A program made the position numbers and the translations under genes. This document shows, in pieces, positions 13,800 to 22,387 of a DNA stretch of 41,980 nt. The notes below the pieces were generated by a model, which was not told where the DNA came from, did no database searches, and worked only from the letters and a program-made list of their open reading frames with translations. The DNA is from Oscillospiraceae bacterium (GTDB lineage: Bacteria; Bacillota; Clostridia; Oscillospirales; Ruminococcaceae), in assembly GCA_900768705.1 (NCBI GenBank), contig CAAGEB010000099.1, positions 1 to 41,980 on the forward strand, read 5' to 3'. Numbering within the stretch: position 1 is the stretch's first letter; each line of letters opens with the position of its first letter.

Positions 13800-15686
13800 A
13801 TGAGCAGAAAACAGAAAAAGCTGCTTACAAGGATTATTATTGCGGCTGTAATTTTTGCGGCGGGATTTTTTATTCCCGAAAGCGAAGAATATTTTACTCT
13901 GCTGTGGTTTGTGAGGCTGGGAGTATTTCTGGCGGCATATCTTACGGTGGGCTGGGATATTCTGTGGAAGGCTGTGCGAAACATTTTCCATGGACAGGTT
14001 TTCGATGAGAATTTTCTTATGTCAATCGCCTCAATCGGTGCAATGATTATCGGCGATTATTCCGAAGGCACGGCGGTTATAATATTCTACCAGGTGGGAG
14101 AGCTTTTCCAGTCAATAGCTGTGGGAAACTCACGGAGATCCATTTCCGAAATGATGGATATAAATCCCGAGTATGCCTATGCGGAGCGGAACGGTGAAAT
14201 AGTCCGTGTTGACCCCGACGAGGTTGAGGTTGGCGAAACGGTGGTAATAAAACCGGGTGATAGAGTTCCGCTGGACGGAATTGTAATTTCAGGGGCAAGC
14301 AGTCTGAACACCGCCGCTCTCACAGGAGAAAGCGCACTTCGTGATGTGGCTGCGGGGGACGAGGTTATAAGCGGCTCGGTCAATGCGGATGGCTTGCTGA
14401 AAATTCGTGTTACCAAGCCCTACAACGATTCCACAGTGGCAAAAATTCTGGATCTGGTGGAGAATTCCTCCGAGAACAAAGCAAGAACCGAAAGCTTTAT
14501 CACACGCTTTGCAAGAGTATATACGCCTATTGTGGTGGGCGCAGCGGTGCTGCTGGCGGTTATCCCGCCGTTGTTTGACGGAGCATGGAGCGAATGGGTT
14601 TACAGGGCACTGACTTTTCTTGTGGTAAGCTGTCCCTGCGCATTGGTAATTTCTGTTCCGCTGTCCTATTTCGGTAGTATCGGAAGAGCTTCCCGTCACG
14701 GCATAATGATAAAAGGCGCAAATTATCTGGAGGCATTGGCAAAGGCGCAGACCTTTGTTTTTGACAAAACCGGTACTCTTACCAAAGGAAGCTTTACCGT
14801 TGCGGAGAAAAATCCTGTGGGTATCAGCGAAAGGGAGCTTCTTTTATACTGCGCCGCCGCAGAACAGATTTCCAATCATCCGATTGCAAAATCAATTGTG
14901 GAAACCGCAGCGGAAACACTGGAAATTCCGAAACCGGAAAGTGCCGAAGAAACGGCGGGCTATGGAGTTAAGGCAAAAGTGAACGGCAGGAGCGTCGCCG
15001 CAGGTAATGCAAGGCTGATGAAACAGGTCTGCGATGATTTTCCGGGAGAAAAAAATCTTGCGGGAACGGTTGTATATTGCGCCTTGGATAAAAAATATGC
15101 GGGATATATCCTTGTTTCGGACGAAATCAAAGAAGGAGCAAGGGACGCTCTGGCTTCTCTGAAATCCCTTGGCGTAGTGAAAACGGTTATGCTTACGGGA
15201 GACAGAGAAATTACCGCCGGGCAGACTGCAAAAGCCGTTGGCATTGATGAAGTGCGTTCTCAGCTGCTTCCCGACGGTAAGGTGAAAGCGGTTGAAGAGC
15301 TGTACGAGAATAAACCTCCGAAAACTGCACTTTGCTATGTGGGAGACGGCATGAACGACGCTCCTTCTCTGGCAAGAGCAGATGTGGGAATTGCAATGGG
15401 AGTGCTGGGAAGCGGGGCGGCAATTGAAGCGGCGGATATTGTGCTGATGAACGACGATATAGGAAATCTTCCCCTCATTCTTAAAATTTCACGGAAAACC
15501 CGAAGAATAGTTATTGAAAACATAATTTTTGCGTTGGGAGTAAAGGCGATAGTGCTTTTGCTTACGGCGTTGGGCTTCGGAAATATGTGGCTGGCGGTTT
15601 TTGCCGATGTGGGAGTGTCGGTGATTGCAATTCTCAATTCCATGCGGTGCTTACCAAGCGCAAAAAGGGTTGACAAATCGGTCTAA
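13800..15686 (+). CDS. P1B-type ATPase, Zn/Cd/Pb efflux class
   Basis: A 628-residue heavy-metal pump of the cell membrane. It has the actuator motif TGES, the transmembrane metal motif SCPCALVIS, the phosphorylation site DKTGTLTKG, the HP motif NHPIAKS, and the hinge GDGMNDAP. The last helices read VKAIVLLLTALG and MWLAVFADVGVS, with the lysine and aspartate typical of the ZntA/CadA subgroup rather than copper pumps. It begins directly with membrane helices and lacks the N-terminal HMA domain, which is encoded separately just upstream. TGGAGG precedes the ATG by 8 nt. It is last in the ArsR-controlled operon, and no clear terminator follows before the next promoter. Confidence 0.95.
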   Translation: MSRKQKKLLTRIIIAAVIFAAGFFIPESEEYFTLLWFVRLGVFLAAYLTVGWDILWKAVRNIFHGQVFDENFLMSIASIGAMIIGDYSEGTAVIIFYQVGELFQSIAVGNSRRSISEMMDINPEYAYAERNGEIVRVDPDEVEVGETVVIKPGDRVPLDGIVISGASSLNTAALTGESALRDVAAGDEVISGSVNADGLLKIRVTKPYNDSTVAKILDLVENSSENKARTESFITRFARVYTPIVVGAAVLLAVIPPLFDGAWSEWVYRALTFLVVSCPCALVISVPLSYFGSIGRASRHGIMIKGANYLEALAKAQTFVFDKTGTLTKGSFTVAEKNPVGISERELLLYCAAAEQISNHPIAKSIVETAAETLEIPKPESAEETAGYGVKAKVNGRSVAAGNARLMKQVCDDFPGEKNLAGTVVYCALDKKYAGYILVSDEIKEGARDALASLKSLGVVKTVMLTGDREITAGQTAKAVGIDEVRSQLLPDGKVKAVEELYENKPPKTALCYVGDGMNDAPSLARADVGIAMGVLGSGAAIEAADIVLMNDDIGNLPLILKISRKTRRIVIENIIFALGVKAIVLLLTALGFGNMWLAVFADVGVSVIAILNSMRCLPSAKRVDKSV

Positions 15687-15698
15687 TTGTACTATAAT
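15670..15698 (+). promoter_or_regulatory. Thiamine operon promoter
   Basis: TTGACA (15670-15675), a 17-nt spacer and TATAAT (15693-15698). It overlaps the last codons of the upstream ATPase gene. The transcript would begin with a TGTCGG/CCGACA hairpin (15705-15728). Confidence 0.88.
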
Positions 15699-15737
15699 AA
15701 GTAGTGTCGGATAAACGGTTTTCCGACATTGGTAAAA

Positions 15738-15838
15738 GTTAATTGAATAAAGGGGGAGCTTGTTGACAGGCTGAGAGGAAGGTGAGACCTTCGACCCGTA
15801 ACCTGATTTGGATAATGCCAACGGAGGGGAAAGTTAAT
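15738..15838 (+). promoter_or_regulatory. TPP riboswitch (THI element)
   Basis: The conserved elements GGCTGAGAGG (pyrimidine-sensor helix), GACCCGTAACCTGATTTGG and ATAATGCCAACGGAGGGGA are present in order. This aptamer binds thiamine pyrophosphate. Here it precedes a terminator hairpin, so high TPP should stop transcription of the thiH-thiC operon. Confidence 0.97.
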
Positions 15839-15850
15839 TTTATGAAACCT

Positions 15851-15885
15851 GCGGGAGCTGCCAATAGGGCGGCTCTCTTTTTTGT
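15851..15885 (+). terminator. Riboswitch-controlled terminator
   Basis: A GGGAGCTGCC/GGGCGGCTCTC stem with an AATA loop and six T lies directly downstream of the TPP aptamer and just before the thiH ribosome site. Confidence 0.85.
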
Positions 15886-15899
15886 TCCAAGGAGAAGAA

Positions 15900-17159
15900 A
15901 TGGAAAAGGATAATCAATATTTTGTGGACTCGGAGGCACTTTCTCCGGAAACTTTGGAAATAAAGCACCGTCTTGAAAATGACCCCTCCGTCCGTACAAA
16001 CCACATGGAGTATATGCCGGGAATGGAAGTTATCAATTCCGACATTATGGACAGGGTTTTGTCCGAAATGAAAAATTACGATTACAGTCAATACACTGCT
16101 CGAGATGTGTCGGCGGCTCTTTCTCATGAAAGCTGTTCCGTGGAGGACCTGAAAGCCCTGCTTTCGCCTGCCGCAGAACCTTTTCTTGAACAGATGGCGC
16201 AGAGGGCAAGAATGGAAACAAGCAGGCATTTCGGCAATACCGTATATCTGTTTACACCGCTTTACATTGCCAATTACTGCGAAAATTACTGCGTTTACTG
16301 CGGCTTTAACTGCTACAACCATATCAACAGAATGAAGCTTACTCGTGAGCAGATGGAAAAGGAAATGAGCGTAATTGCAAAATCGGGAATGGAGGAAATA
16401 CTCATTCTTACCGGCGAAAGCAGAAGCGCAAGCAATGTGGAATATATTGGCGAAGCCTGCGAGCTGGCAAAAAAATACTTCCGTATGGTGGGTCTGGAAA
16501 TATATCCGGTAAATTCCGACGAGTACCGCTATCTCCACGAACACGGAGCGGATTATGTCACCGTTTTTCAGGAAACCTACGACTCCGACCGCTATGAGCA
16601 GCTTCATCTTAAAGGTCATAAAAGGGTTTTCCCTTATCGCTTTAACGCTCAGGAACGGGCGCTTATGGGCGGAATGAGAGGCGTTGCCTTTTCAGCACTG
16701 CTGGGTCTTTCAGATTTCCGCAAGGACGCCCTTGCAACGGCTTTGCATGTTTATTATCTCCAGCGCAAATACCCTCATGCGGAGATGTCTGTTTCCTGCC
16801 CACGGCTTCGTCCTATTATCAATAACGAAAAAATCAATCCTCTTGATGTACACGAAAAGCAGCTCTGCCAGATAATCTGTGCATACCGTATTTTCCTGCC
16901 CTTTGCGGGTATTACGGTTTCTTCCCGGGAAAGTGCCTCTTTCCGCAACGGAATTGTTAAAATCGCCGCCACAAAGGTTTCGGCGGGTGTTTCCACCGGA
17001 ATAGGCGACCACGAAAGCAAGTATTCCGGCAAGGAGCAGGAGGGTCAGAAGGGCGACGAGCAGTTTGAAATCAACGACAGCCGCAGCTTTGACACCATGT
17101 ATCGGGATATTTCGGAGGAGGGTCTTCAGCCTGTGCTGAACGACTATCTGTATGTTTGA
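15900..17159 (+). CDS. thiH: 2-iminoacetate synthase ThiH (radical SAM)
   Basis: ThiH cleaves tyrosine with a 5'-deoxyadenosyl radical to make dehydroglycine for the thiazole half of thiamine; p-cresol is the by-product. The 419 residues carry the radical-SAM cluster motif CENYCVYCG (CxxxCxxC) near residue 130 and the family's GESR, LEIYP and VFQETYD segments. I start at the ATG at 15900, since AAGGAGAAGAA directly precedes it. The longer frame begins with a TTG at 15882 inside the riboswitch terminator. It is first in the TPP-controlled operon and overlaps the next gene by 8 nt. Using ThiH rather than ThiO fits an anaerobe. Confidence 0.95.
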   Translation: MEKDNQYFVDSEALSPETLEIKHRLENDPSVRTNHMEYMPGMEVINSDIMDRVLSEMKNYDYSQYTARDVSAALSHESCSVEDLKALLSPAAEPFLEQMAQRARMETSRHFGNTVYLFTPLYIANYCENYCVYCGFNCYNHINRMKLTREQMEKEMSVIAKSGMEEILILTGESRSASNVEYIGEACELAKKYFRMVGLEIYPVNSDEYRYLHEHGADYVTVFQETYDSDRYEQLHLKGHKRVFPYRFNAQERALMGGMRGVAFSALLGLSDFRKDALATALHVYYLQRKYPHAEMSVSCPRLRPIINNEKINPLDVHEKQLCQIICAYRIFLPFAGITVSSRESASFRNGIVKIAATKVSAGVSTGIGDHESKYSGKEQEGQKGDEQFEINDSRSFDTMYRDISEEGLQPVLNDYLYV

Positions 17160-17745
17160 TATAATCTGCGTGACAAACAGCGGGCTTTGCGGAGATTTTT
17201 ACGGTCAGCTGGAAAGAATCGCCGCCGCCCGCCCCAAAGCGGTTATTCTGCGGGAAAAAACCGCCCCGGACTATGAACAGATAGCTCTTTCCGCTCTGGA
17301 TATCTGCAAAAGGCACGGCGTTCGCTGTATTCTGCATAATTTTCCCGAAACTGCGATAAAACTCGGCGTGCGGGAAATTCACCTGCCGTTGGCAAAACTT
17401 CGGGAATTGCCGGATAGAGAAAAATCCTTTTTTTCCGTTGTGGGAGCTTCCTGTCACAGCGTTGAAGATGCGGCAGAGGCGGAAAGTCTGGGCTGTTCGT
17501 ATATTCTTGCGGGGCATATTTTCGCCACCGACTGCAAAAAAGGCCTGCCGGGACGGGGGCTTGATTTTCTGAGGCAGGTTTGCGAAAGGGTAAAAATCCC
17601 CGTGTATGCCATCGGCGGAATAAATCCCGGAAATGTTTCCGCAGTTAAGGAAGCGGGAGCGGCGGGAGCCTGCATTATGAGCGGCTTTATGACCTGCGAA
17701 AATCCTTCCATGTTTATTGATGAGCTGAAAGGCGGTGTGCAATGA
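17152..17745 (+). CDS. TenI/ThiE-like protein, probable thiazole tautomerase
   Basis: A 197-residue TIM-barrel protein of the thiamine phosphate synthase superfamily. It has LREK near residue 40, IHLPL, GASCHSVEDA, LAGHIF and a phosphate-binding IGGINPGN. It is shorter and more divergent than the ThiE encoded next door. Where ThiE has the pyrophosphate-binding block IHVGAED it has IHLPLAK, which suits TenI, the enzyme that aromatises thiazole tautomer. It overlaps thiH by 8 nt and thiE by 4 nt, so translation is probably coupled. A second ThiE activity cannot be excluded. Confidence 0.85.
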   Translation: MFDIICVTNSGLCGDFYGQLERIAAARPKAVILREKTAPDYEQIALSALDICKRHGVRCILHNFPETAIKLGVREIHLPLAKLRELPDREKSFFSVVGASCHSVEDAAEAESLGCSYILAGHIFATDCKKGLPGRGLDFLRQVCERVKIPVYAIGGINPGNVSAVKEAGAAGACIMSGFMTCENPSMFIDELKGGVQ

Positions 17746-18374
17746 CAGAAAATACCCTGCTTTTATATGCAATTACCGATAGCCGATACGCCGAAAAAAT
17801 TCCCCTCACGGAGCAGGTAAGACTTGCGCTGGAGGGCGGAATAACCTGTTTGCAGCTTCGGGAAAAGAATATTGAGGAAGAGGATTATATCAAGAAAGCA
17901 AAGGAGCTGCTGCCGCTGTGCCACAGCTTCAATGTTCCGCTGATAATCAACGATAATCCCGCTGTGGCGGTGAAAAGCGGCGCAGACGGCATTCATGTGG
18001 GCGCAGAGGATACGGAGGTTTCTGAGATACGGAAAATTTACGGCAGCCGGCTGATTATCGGAGCTACCGCAAAAACCGTTGCACAAGCACGAAAAGCCGA
18101 AACAGAGGGTGCTGATTATCTCGGCGTGGGAGCGGTTTTTCCGTCGGCTACTAAAACCAATGCTCTGCGTATTACAAAGGAAATGCTGAAAGAAATTACA
18201 GGCAGCGTTTCAATCCCCGCCGTTGCAATCGGTGGAATAAATGCGGAAAACGCTTTGGAAATTGCAGGCAGCGGAGTTTGCGGAATTGCGGCGGTGTCGG
18301 CGGTTTTCGGTGCGAAAAATATCCGAGAAGCGGCGGCAGAGCTAAAAAAACTTGCGCAAACGGTTCGGAGGTGA
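17742..18374 (+). CDS. thiE: Thiamine phosphate synthase
   Basis: ThiE joins HMP pyrophosphate and thiazole phosphate to give thiamine phosphate. The 210-residue protein has the TIM-barrel signatures LLYAITDS, GGITCLQLREK, LIINDNPAVA, GIHVGAED, YLGVGAVFPSATK and AIGGINAEN. Length and motif order match the family. The ATG at 17742 overlaps the preceding stop by 4 nt, and its stop is 2 nt before thiD, so all sit in one tight operon under TPP control. Confidence 0.95.
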   Translation: MTENTLLLYAITDSRYAEKIPLTEQVRLALEGGITCLQLREKNIEEEDYIKKAKELLPLCHSFNVPLIINDNPAVAVKSGADGIHVGAEDTEVSEIRKIYGSRLIIGATAKTVAQARKAETEGADYLGVGAVFPSATKTNALRITKEMLKEITGSVSIPAVAIGGINAENALEIAGSGVCGIAAVSAVFGAKNIREAAAELKKLAQTVRR

Positions 18375-18376
18375 CT

Positions 18377-19177
18377 ATGAAATATATCCTTTCAATCGCA
18401 GGTAGCGATTGCAGCGGCGGTGCGGGAATTCAGGCGGATCTGAAATCCATTGCCGCTCACGGATGCTACGGAGCTACCGTGATAACCTCCGTTGTGGCGG
18501 AAAATACCTGCGGGGTATCCTCGGTTTTCAATATCCCCGCCGAGGAAGTGGGAAAGCAGATTGACTCGGTTTTCGAGGATATTCCGATAAATGCGGTGAA
18601 GCTGGGTATGCTTTGCAGCAGTGAAATTGTGAAAATTGTTTCGGAAAAACTCAGAAAGTACAGACCTCAATTTATTGTTTGCGATCCCGTAATGGTGGCA
18701 ACCAGCGGAGATACCCTCAGCGAAGATAATATGCTTTCCGCAATGAGGGAGAAAATTTTCCCGATAAGCACGATTATCACGCCCAACATTCCCGAAGCGG
18801 AGGCAATTTCGGGAATGAAAATAAACAGCGTTGACGATATGAAATCCGCCGCTGCAAAAATTGCGGAGCTTGGTGCGAAAAATGTTCTGATAAAGGGCGG
18901 ACACCTGACGGGGGACGCCGTTGATATCCTCTATAATGGGCAGAATTTTTCGGAAATTTCCTGCCCACGGGTAAATTCACAGAACACTCACGGCACCGGC
19001 TGTACGCTTTCTTCAGCGATTGCCGCAGAGCTTGCGCTGGGTTACAGCGCAGAAGAAGCGGTAAAGCGGGCGAAAAATTATATTACCGAGGCTATCCGCC
19101 ATTCCTACACCGTAGGAAAAGGACACAGCCCGGTAAACCACTTTTATGAATTTTTTGACGGAAAGGAAAAGCTATGA
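18377..19177 (+). CDS. thiD: Hydroxymethylpyrimidine (phosphate) kinase
   Basis: ThiD phosphorylates HMP and then HMP phosphate to the pyrophosphate used by ThiE. The 266-residue ribokinase-fold protein has GSDCSGGAGIQADLK near the N-terminus, VCDPVMVATSGD in the middle and the ATP/anion-hole motif NTHGTGCTLSSAIA near residue 204. I set the start at ATG 18377, which has GGAGG 6 nt upstream. The same frame stays open about 100 nt further into thiE, but without a start that suits the family. It overlaps thiC by 4 nt (ATGA). Confidence 0.96.
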   Translation: MKYILSIAGSDCSGGAGIQADLKSIAAHGCYGATVITSVVAENTCGVSSVFNIPAEEVGKQIDSVFEDIPINAVKLGMLCSSEIVKIVSEKLRKYRPQFIVCDPVMVATSGDTLSEDNMLSAMREKIFPISTIITPNIPEAEAISGMKINSVDDMKSAAAKIAELGAKNVLIKGGHLTGDAVDILYNGQNFSEISCPRVNSQNTHGTGCTLSSAIAAELALGYSAEEAVKRAKNYITEAIRHSYTVGKGHSPVNHFYEFFDGKEKL

Positions 19178-20481
19178 ATTACACAACTCAAATGGACGCA
19201 GCCCGCAAGGGTATTGTTACTCCCGAGATTGCTAAGGTCGCTGAAAAGGAGTATATGACAACCGAGCAGCTTATGAAGCTGGTGGCAGAGGGAAAGGTTG
19301 CAATTCCCGCCAACAAGCTGCACAAATCCCTCAATCCCGAGGGCGTGGGAAGTATGCTCCGCACGAAAATCAATGTTAATCTGGGCGTTTCCCGTGACTG
19401 TAAAGACTACGATATAGAAATGCAAAAAGTTATGAGTGCCGTGGAGCTTGGCGCAGAGGCGATAATGGATCTTTCCAGCCACGGAAATACTCAGCCTTTC
19501 CGCCGCCGTCTAACAAGCGAATGTCCCGCAATGATCGGAACGGTGCCTGTTTACGACAGCGTAATCCACTATCAGCGGGATCTGGCGGAGCTTACTGCAA
19601 AGGACTTTATTGATGTGGTTAGGCTTCATGCCGAGGACGGAGTGGATTTTGTAACGCTCCATTGCGGTATTACCCGCAAAACCATTGAGCAGATACGCAA
19701 GCACAAGCGTAAAATGAATATCGTCAGCCGAGGCGGAAGTCTGGTTTTCGCATGGATGAGCATGACAGGTGAAGAAAATCCTTTCTATGAGCATTTTGAC
19801 GAAATTCTCGATATCTGCGAAGAATATGATGTGACGATTTCTCTCGGCGACGCCTGCCGTCCCGGCTGTCTTGCGGACGCTACCGATGTTTGCCAGATTG
19901 AAGAGCTGGTTCGTCTGGGAGAGCTGACAAAGCGGGCGTGGGAGCATAATGTTCAGGTTATGGTGGAAGGACCGGGACATGTTCCGCTCAATCAGGTGGC
20001 GGCAAATATGCAGGTTCAGCAGAGTATCTGTATGGGAGCTCCTTTCTATGTGCTGGGGCCGCTGGTTACGGATATTGCGCCGGGCTACGACCATATCACC
20101 TCTGCAATCGGCGGCGCAGTTGCGGCAATGAGCGGAGCGGCATTCCTATGCTATGTCACTCCCGCCGAGCATCTGGCGCTTCCGAATGTTGACGATGTAC
20201 GGCAGGGAATTATCGCTTCAAAAATTGCTGCCCATGCGGCGGACATAGCAAAGGGCGTTCCTCACGCACGGGACATAGACGACCGTATGGCGGACGCACG
20301 GCGCAAGCTGGACTGGGAGGAGCAGTTTGCCTGCGCCCTTGACCCCAAGACTGCAAAGGCAATCCGTGACAGCCGCAAGCCGGAGGACGACCACTCCGAC
20401 ACCTGCAGTATGTGCGGAAAGTTCTGTGCGGTTCGCAGTATGAACAAGGCACTTGCGGGAGAGTATATTGATATTCTGTAA
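19174..20481 (+). CDS. thiC: Phosphomethylpyrimidine synthase
   Basis: ThiC is the radical-SAM enzyme that rearranges aminoimidazole ribotide into HMP phosphate. The 435 residues match the short bacterial form. It contains LGVSRDCKDYD, DLSSHG, the long EGPGHVPLNQV block and the C-terminal iron-sulphur motif CSMCGKFC (CxxCxxxxC), about 20 residues from the end, as expected. The ATG overlaps thiD's stop codon. It is last in the operon, followed by a terminator. thiG, thiS and thiF are not in this cluster. Confidence 0.97.
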   Translation: MNYTTQMDAARKGIVTPEIAKVAEKEYMTTEQLMKLVAEGKVAIPANKLHKSLNPEGVGSMLRTKINVNLGVSRDCKDYDIEMQKVMSAVELGAEAIMDLSSHGNTQPFRRRLTSECPAMIGTVPVYDSVIHYQRDLAELTAKDFIDVVRLHAEDGVDFVTLHCGITRKTIEQIRKHKRKMNIVSRGGSLVFAWMSMTGEENPFYEHFDEILDICEEYDVTISLGDACRPGCLADATDVCQIEELVRLGELTKRAWEHNVQVMVEGPGHVPLNQVAANMQVQQSICMGAPFYVLGPLVTDIAPGYDHITSAIGGAVAAMSGAAFLCYVTPAEHLALPNVDDVRQGIIASKIAAHAADIAKGVPHARDIDDRMADARRKLDWEEQFACALDPKTAKAIRDSRKPEDDHSDTCSMCGKFCAVRSMNKALAGEYIDIL

Positions 20482-20498
20482 GTTGTTATTATCATAAA

Positions 20499-20535
20499 CA
20501 AAAACCGTCGGCTGGTACCGGCGGTTTTACTTTTA
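20499..20535 (+). terminator. Thiamine operon terminator
   Basis: An inverted repeat AAAACCG...CGGTTTT with inner GG/CC pairs lies 18 nt past the thiC stop, followed by ACTTTT. Confidence 0.7.
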
Positions 20536-20671
20536 TAAACGCAAAACCCCCGCCTTTCGGCGGGGGCAAACTATTCAGTTTTAAGTAAATCAGCTAAGCT
20601 GCTAAGCTGCTAAGCTACTAAGCCGATTAGCCGAGGAGCTGCAGAATGGACTGCGGCTGCTGATTTGCCTG
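20534..20671 (-). repeat. Flagellin 3'-end inverted repeat, right copy
   Basis: The reverse complement equals 9007-9136 apart from one extra AGCTTAGC unit (three here, two there). It includes the flagellin stop codon and terminator. Confidence 0.9.
20537..20568 (-). terminator. Terminator of the second flagellin gene
   Basis: On the minus strand CCCCCGCC-GAAA-GGCGGGGG is followed by TTTT. It is identical to the terminator of the first flagellin gene. Confidence 0.92.
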
Positions 20672-22375
20672 AGCCAGCATGGACTGAGCTGCCTGCTGCA
20701 GAATGTTGAACTTGGTGTAGTTCATCATCTCAGAAGCCATATCTGTGTCGCGGATAGAAGACTCTGCTTCCTGCAGGTTTGCGGAAGTAGTAGTCAGGTT
20801 GTCGATCTTGTGTTCCAGTCTGTTCTGAACAGAACCGAAGGAAGCACGAACCATAGAAACCTTGTTGATAGCCTTGTCGATCTGGTCGATAGCAGCGTTA
20901 GCGTCCTTCTGAGTAGCGAGGGACAGGTTCTCGGTGTTCAGACCGTCAGCGCGTGCGGAGAGGTTCAGGTTAGCCTTGAGCTCGCCCATATCAGCGTTGC
21001 CGTCCTGGTTGTAGTTGAATGTGAAGTTTACGCTGTCCTTAGTTCTTGCGCCGGTCTGGAGAGTGATGTTGTCGGTGTAGGTAAGGATAGCAGTGGACTT
21101 CTCGTAGCTGTTGGACTGAGAAACCTTACCGTCGGGTTCAACAAGAGATACAGCCTTATCGTTTGCAGGAATAAATGTAGCCTGACCAACGTTTACGGTT
21201 GTAGTAACGGTACCTGCGTTAGTAGAGCCGTTAGCCATAGAACCAGCAGTATAAGTAGCAAGCTCATAAGCTGTGCCAGCCTTGTCAACGTAGCTAATCT
21301 TCTTGTCCTTGTCAATAACCAGCTTGCCGTCGCCAACCTTGCCGATCTCAGCAGTGCCTGTGGTGGGGATTGTAACACCATTAACCGTAGTAGAGGTAGC
21401 AGTAGGAGCGGTTGCATCCTTAGCATAAGTCTCAGAAATTGTGAGTCCGTTCAGTGCGTTGAATGCATCAGCGAGTTCCTGGCTTGTAACCTTTGTTGCT
21501 GCGGTGAGAGCAATTGTAGCAGTTGTAACTGCTCCGGTAGTCTTGTCGCCGCCGGTCTTGCCGAGGTCAACATTGTAACCGATAGTACCGGGCTGAGTTC
21601 CAACAGCTGCAGACTTCTTCTGGAAGTCGATTGTTATTGTATCGCCTGCAACGATCTTGTCGGTGTTCACAGTGATAACAGCGCCGTCATACTCAAAACC
21701 ACCGGTTGCCTTGTTGTCGCCGGTCTTCTGAGTAACAGTGCTCAGAGCGCCCTCGCTTGCAGTCCATGTAACCTTACCGTTCGCGTCAATTTCAGCTGTG
21801 AAAGTAACGGTCTCGGTATTAGTACCTGCATAAGAAGCAGAGTCAATAGCCTTTACAAAGCCGCCTGCAGTACCAACCTGCTGTGCCTGGCGAACTGCTG
21901 TCTGATAGTTTACGATACCATTGCCGTCAGCCTTTGTGCCGTCAGCCATTTCGCCGCCGTTCAGAGCCATTGTGCCGTTGAAGTCGGTGTCAGCGATCTG
22001 GTTCAGTTCGTCGTTCAGCTGATCGAACTCGAGCTGGATAGCAGCGCGGTCGGTAGCGTTATCGTATGTACCGTTAGCAGACTCGGAAGCGAGCTCCTTC
22101 ATTCTCTGAAGGATGTTGTGAGTTTCCTGAGCAGCACCCTCGAAAGTCTGGATCATGTTGATACCGTCCTGAGAGTTGCGAACTGCCTGGTTCAGACCAC
22201 GGATCTGGGATCTCATCTTCTCGGAAATTGCCAGACCTGCTGCGTCGTCGCCTGCGCGGTTGATTCTGTAACCGGAAGCAAGCTTTTCAGAAGACTTCTT
22301 CAGACCTGTAACGTTTGCATTGAGCTTGTTGTACGCGGACATCGCGTTCATGTTGTGTTGTACTACCATTCCCAT
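20627..22375 (-). CDS. Flagellin, probably silent second copy
   Basis: A 582-residue flagellin with the same D0/D1 ends as the gene at 7102 (SGYRINRAGDDAAGLAISEK near the start, QSILQLLG at the end). The middle domain is different and shorter, about 320 residues rich in Thr, Ala, Gly and Lys. No sigma-28 promoter precedes it: the stop codon of a serine recombinase gene is 10 nt upstream, and GATGGGTATTTACT takes the place of a proper ribosome site. It could be expressed weakly by coupling to the recombinase, or stay silent until an inversion moves it behind the promoter at 6957. It keeps an intact frame, so it is under selection or recently active. Confidence 0.95.
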   Translation of the reverse strand: MGMVVQHNMNAMSAYNKLNANVTGLKKSSEKLASGYRINRAGDDAAGLAISEKMRSQIRGLNQAVRNSQDGINMIQTFEGAAQETHNILQRMKELASESANGTYDNATDRAAIQLEFDQLNDELNQIADTDFNGTMALNGGEMADGTKADGNGIVNYQTAVRQAQQVGTAGGFVKAIDSASYAGTNTETVTFTAEIDANGKVTWTASEGALSTVTQKTGDNKATGGFEYDGAVITVNTDKIVAGDTITIDFQKKSAAVGTQPGTIGYNVDLGKTGGDKTTGAVTTATIALTAATKVTSQELADAFNALNGLTISETYAKDATAPTATSTTVNGVTIPTTGTAEIGKVGDGKLVIDKDKKISYVDKAGTAYELATYTAGSMANGSTNAGTVTTTVNVGQATFIPANDKAVSLVEPDGKVSQSNSYEKSTAILTYTDNITLQTGARTKDSVNFTFNYNQDGNADMGELKANLNLSARADGLNTENLSLATQKDANAAIDQIDKAINKVSMVRASFGSVQNRLEHKIDNLTTTSANLQEAESSIRDTDMASEMMNYTKFNILQQAAQSMLAQANQQPQSILQLLG

Positions 22376-22380
22376 AGTAA
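22344..22380 (-). repeat. 37-bp start-codon repeat shared by both flagellin genes
   Basis: The 5 nt before the ATG and the first 32 nt of the gene are identical to 7097-7133 in inverted orientation. Beyond this block the coding regions differ at many synonymous sites, and upstream they share nothing. It is a candidate crossover site. Confidence 0.75.
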
Positions 22381-22387
22381 ATACCCA

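Noticed and set aside
18278..18376. Upstream extension of thiD
   Set aside because: It overlaps thiE deeply. The family N-terminus and a GGAGG site fit the ATG at 18377.
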